From: Diprion similis
Taxonomy: Eukaryota > Arthropoda > Insecta > Hymenoptera > Diprionidae
Direction of reading: 5' to 3'
Assembly (NCBI RefSeq): GCF_021155765.1
Contig: NC_060107.1
Location: 8,170,501-8,234,500 of the forward strand
DNA length: 64,000 nt
Under the pieces are notes generated by a model that saw only the letters and a program-made list of their open reading frames with translations, was not told the DNA's origin and made no database searches. Numbering within the stretch: the first letter of the stretch is position 1; the number at the start of each line of letters is the position of its first letter. Below, in pieces: positions 63,801 to 64,000 of this stretch. Made by a program: the position numbers and the translations under genes.

Positions 63801-64000
63801 AAAAAAAAAAAAAAATAATAAAAAATACAAAAACTGCAGACATATTGTGAAATGAAAAATACAAGGACAATTGTTATACATAATATTTGAGTGCCGTGCA
63901 GAGGTCGTATTATGGCTCGTATGTAAACGAATTGAAAACGCGATGGTATCGGAAGATAATAATTTTACACCAACGTTTGTCCGATATTTGGACAGCCTTC
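60890..64000. other. Non-coding, probably intronic sequence at the right edge
   Basis: AT-rich with homopolymer runs. No open frame of note and no recognisable element. It is consistent with the first part of a long intron of the gene whose leader begins near 59.5 kb. Confidence 0.4.

Overview
The window is AT-rich eukaryotic DNA with spliced genes, GT-AG introns, AATAAA signals, long microsatellites and MITE-like elements. It is an insect chromosome segment. The strongest evidence is a near full-length homologue of Drosophila crooked legs (crol). The overall look fits a hymenopteran such as a sawfly or parasitoid wasp, but the order is an inference and I cannot fix the species. I rebuilt gene models by hand from open frames, splice signals and phase matching. 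Three plus-strand genes close into uninterrupted frames.

Layout. (1) 1-4.2 kb, minus strand: two Ser/Asn/Lys-rich coding blocks (3879-3396 and 1833-725) that can be joined in phase as one two-exon gene of no recognised family, with a short ORF upstream near a GC-rich likely start region. (2) 4.2-9.7 kb: spacer with a possible leader exon. (3) 9672-12922, plus: five exons, 941 aa, a nuclear TCF20/RAI1-like protein ending in an extended PHD (ePHD) zinc module, followed by about 4 kb of 3' UTR or spacer. (4) 17270-42303, plus: five exons, 435 aa, a predicted single-pass membrane protein with a small Cys-rich ectodomain, a repeat-containing cytoplasmic tail and a C-terminal PDZ-type motif. Its first intron is about 22.7 kb and holds most of the simple repeats and several mobile elements. 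(5) 45859-54767, plus: ten coding exons, 1038 aa, crol, with two polyglutamine tracts and 18 C2H2 fingers. (6) 54.8-64 kb: crol 3' region with a pogo/Tigger MITE, then a promoter-like zone with a perfect NRF-1-type palindrome and possible noncoding leader exons of a gene that would continue past the window.

The genes do not form a functional cluster. Two are nuclear regulators (an ePHD chromatin-type factor and an ecdysone-pathway zinc finger factor) that flank a putative cell-surface protein. The most noteworthy items are the uncharacterised membrane protein with three SPxGSxLG repeats, the orphan minus-strand gene, a three-copy foldback family with GAAGTTAGTAAC ends, a hAT-type MITE carrying a 26-bp perfect palindrome, a pogo MITE with clean TA duplications, and a set of pure C/G homopolymer tracts. 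I found no clearly novel multi-gene system.
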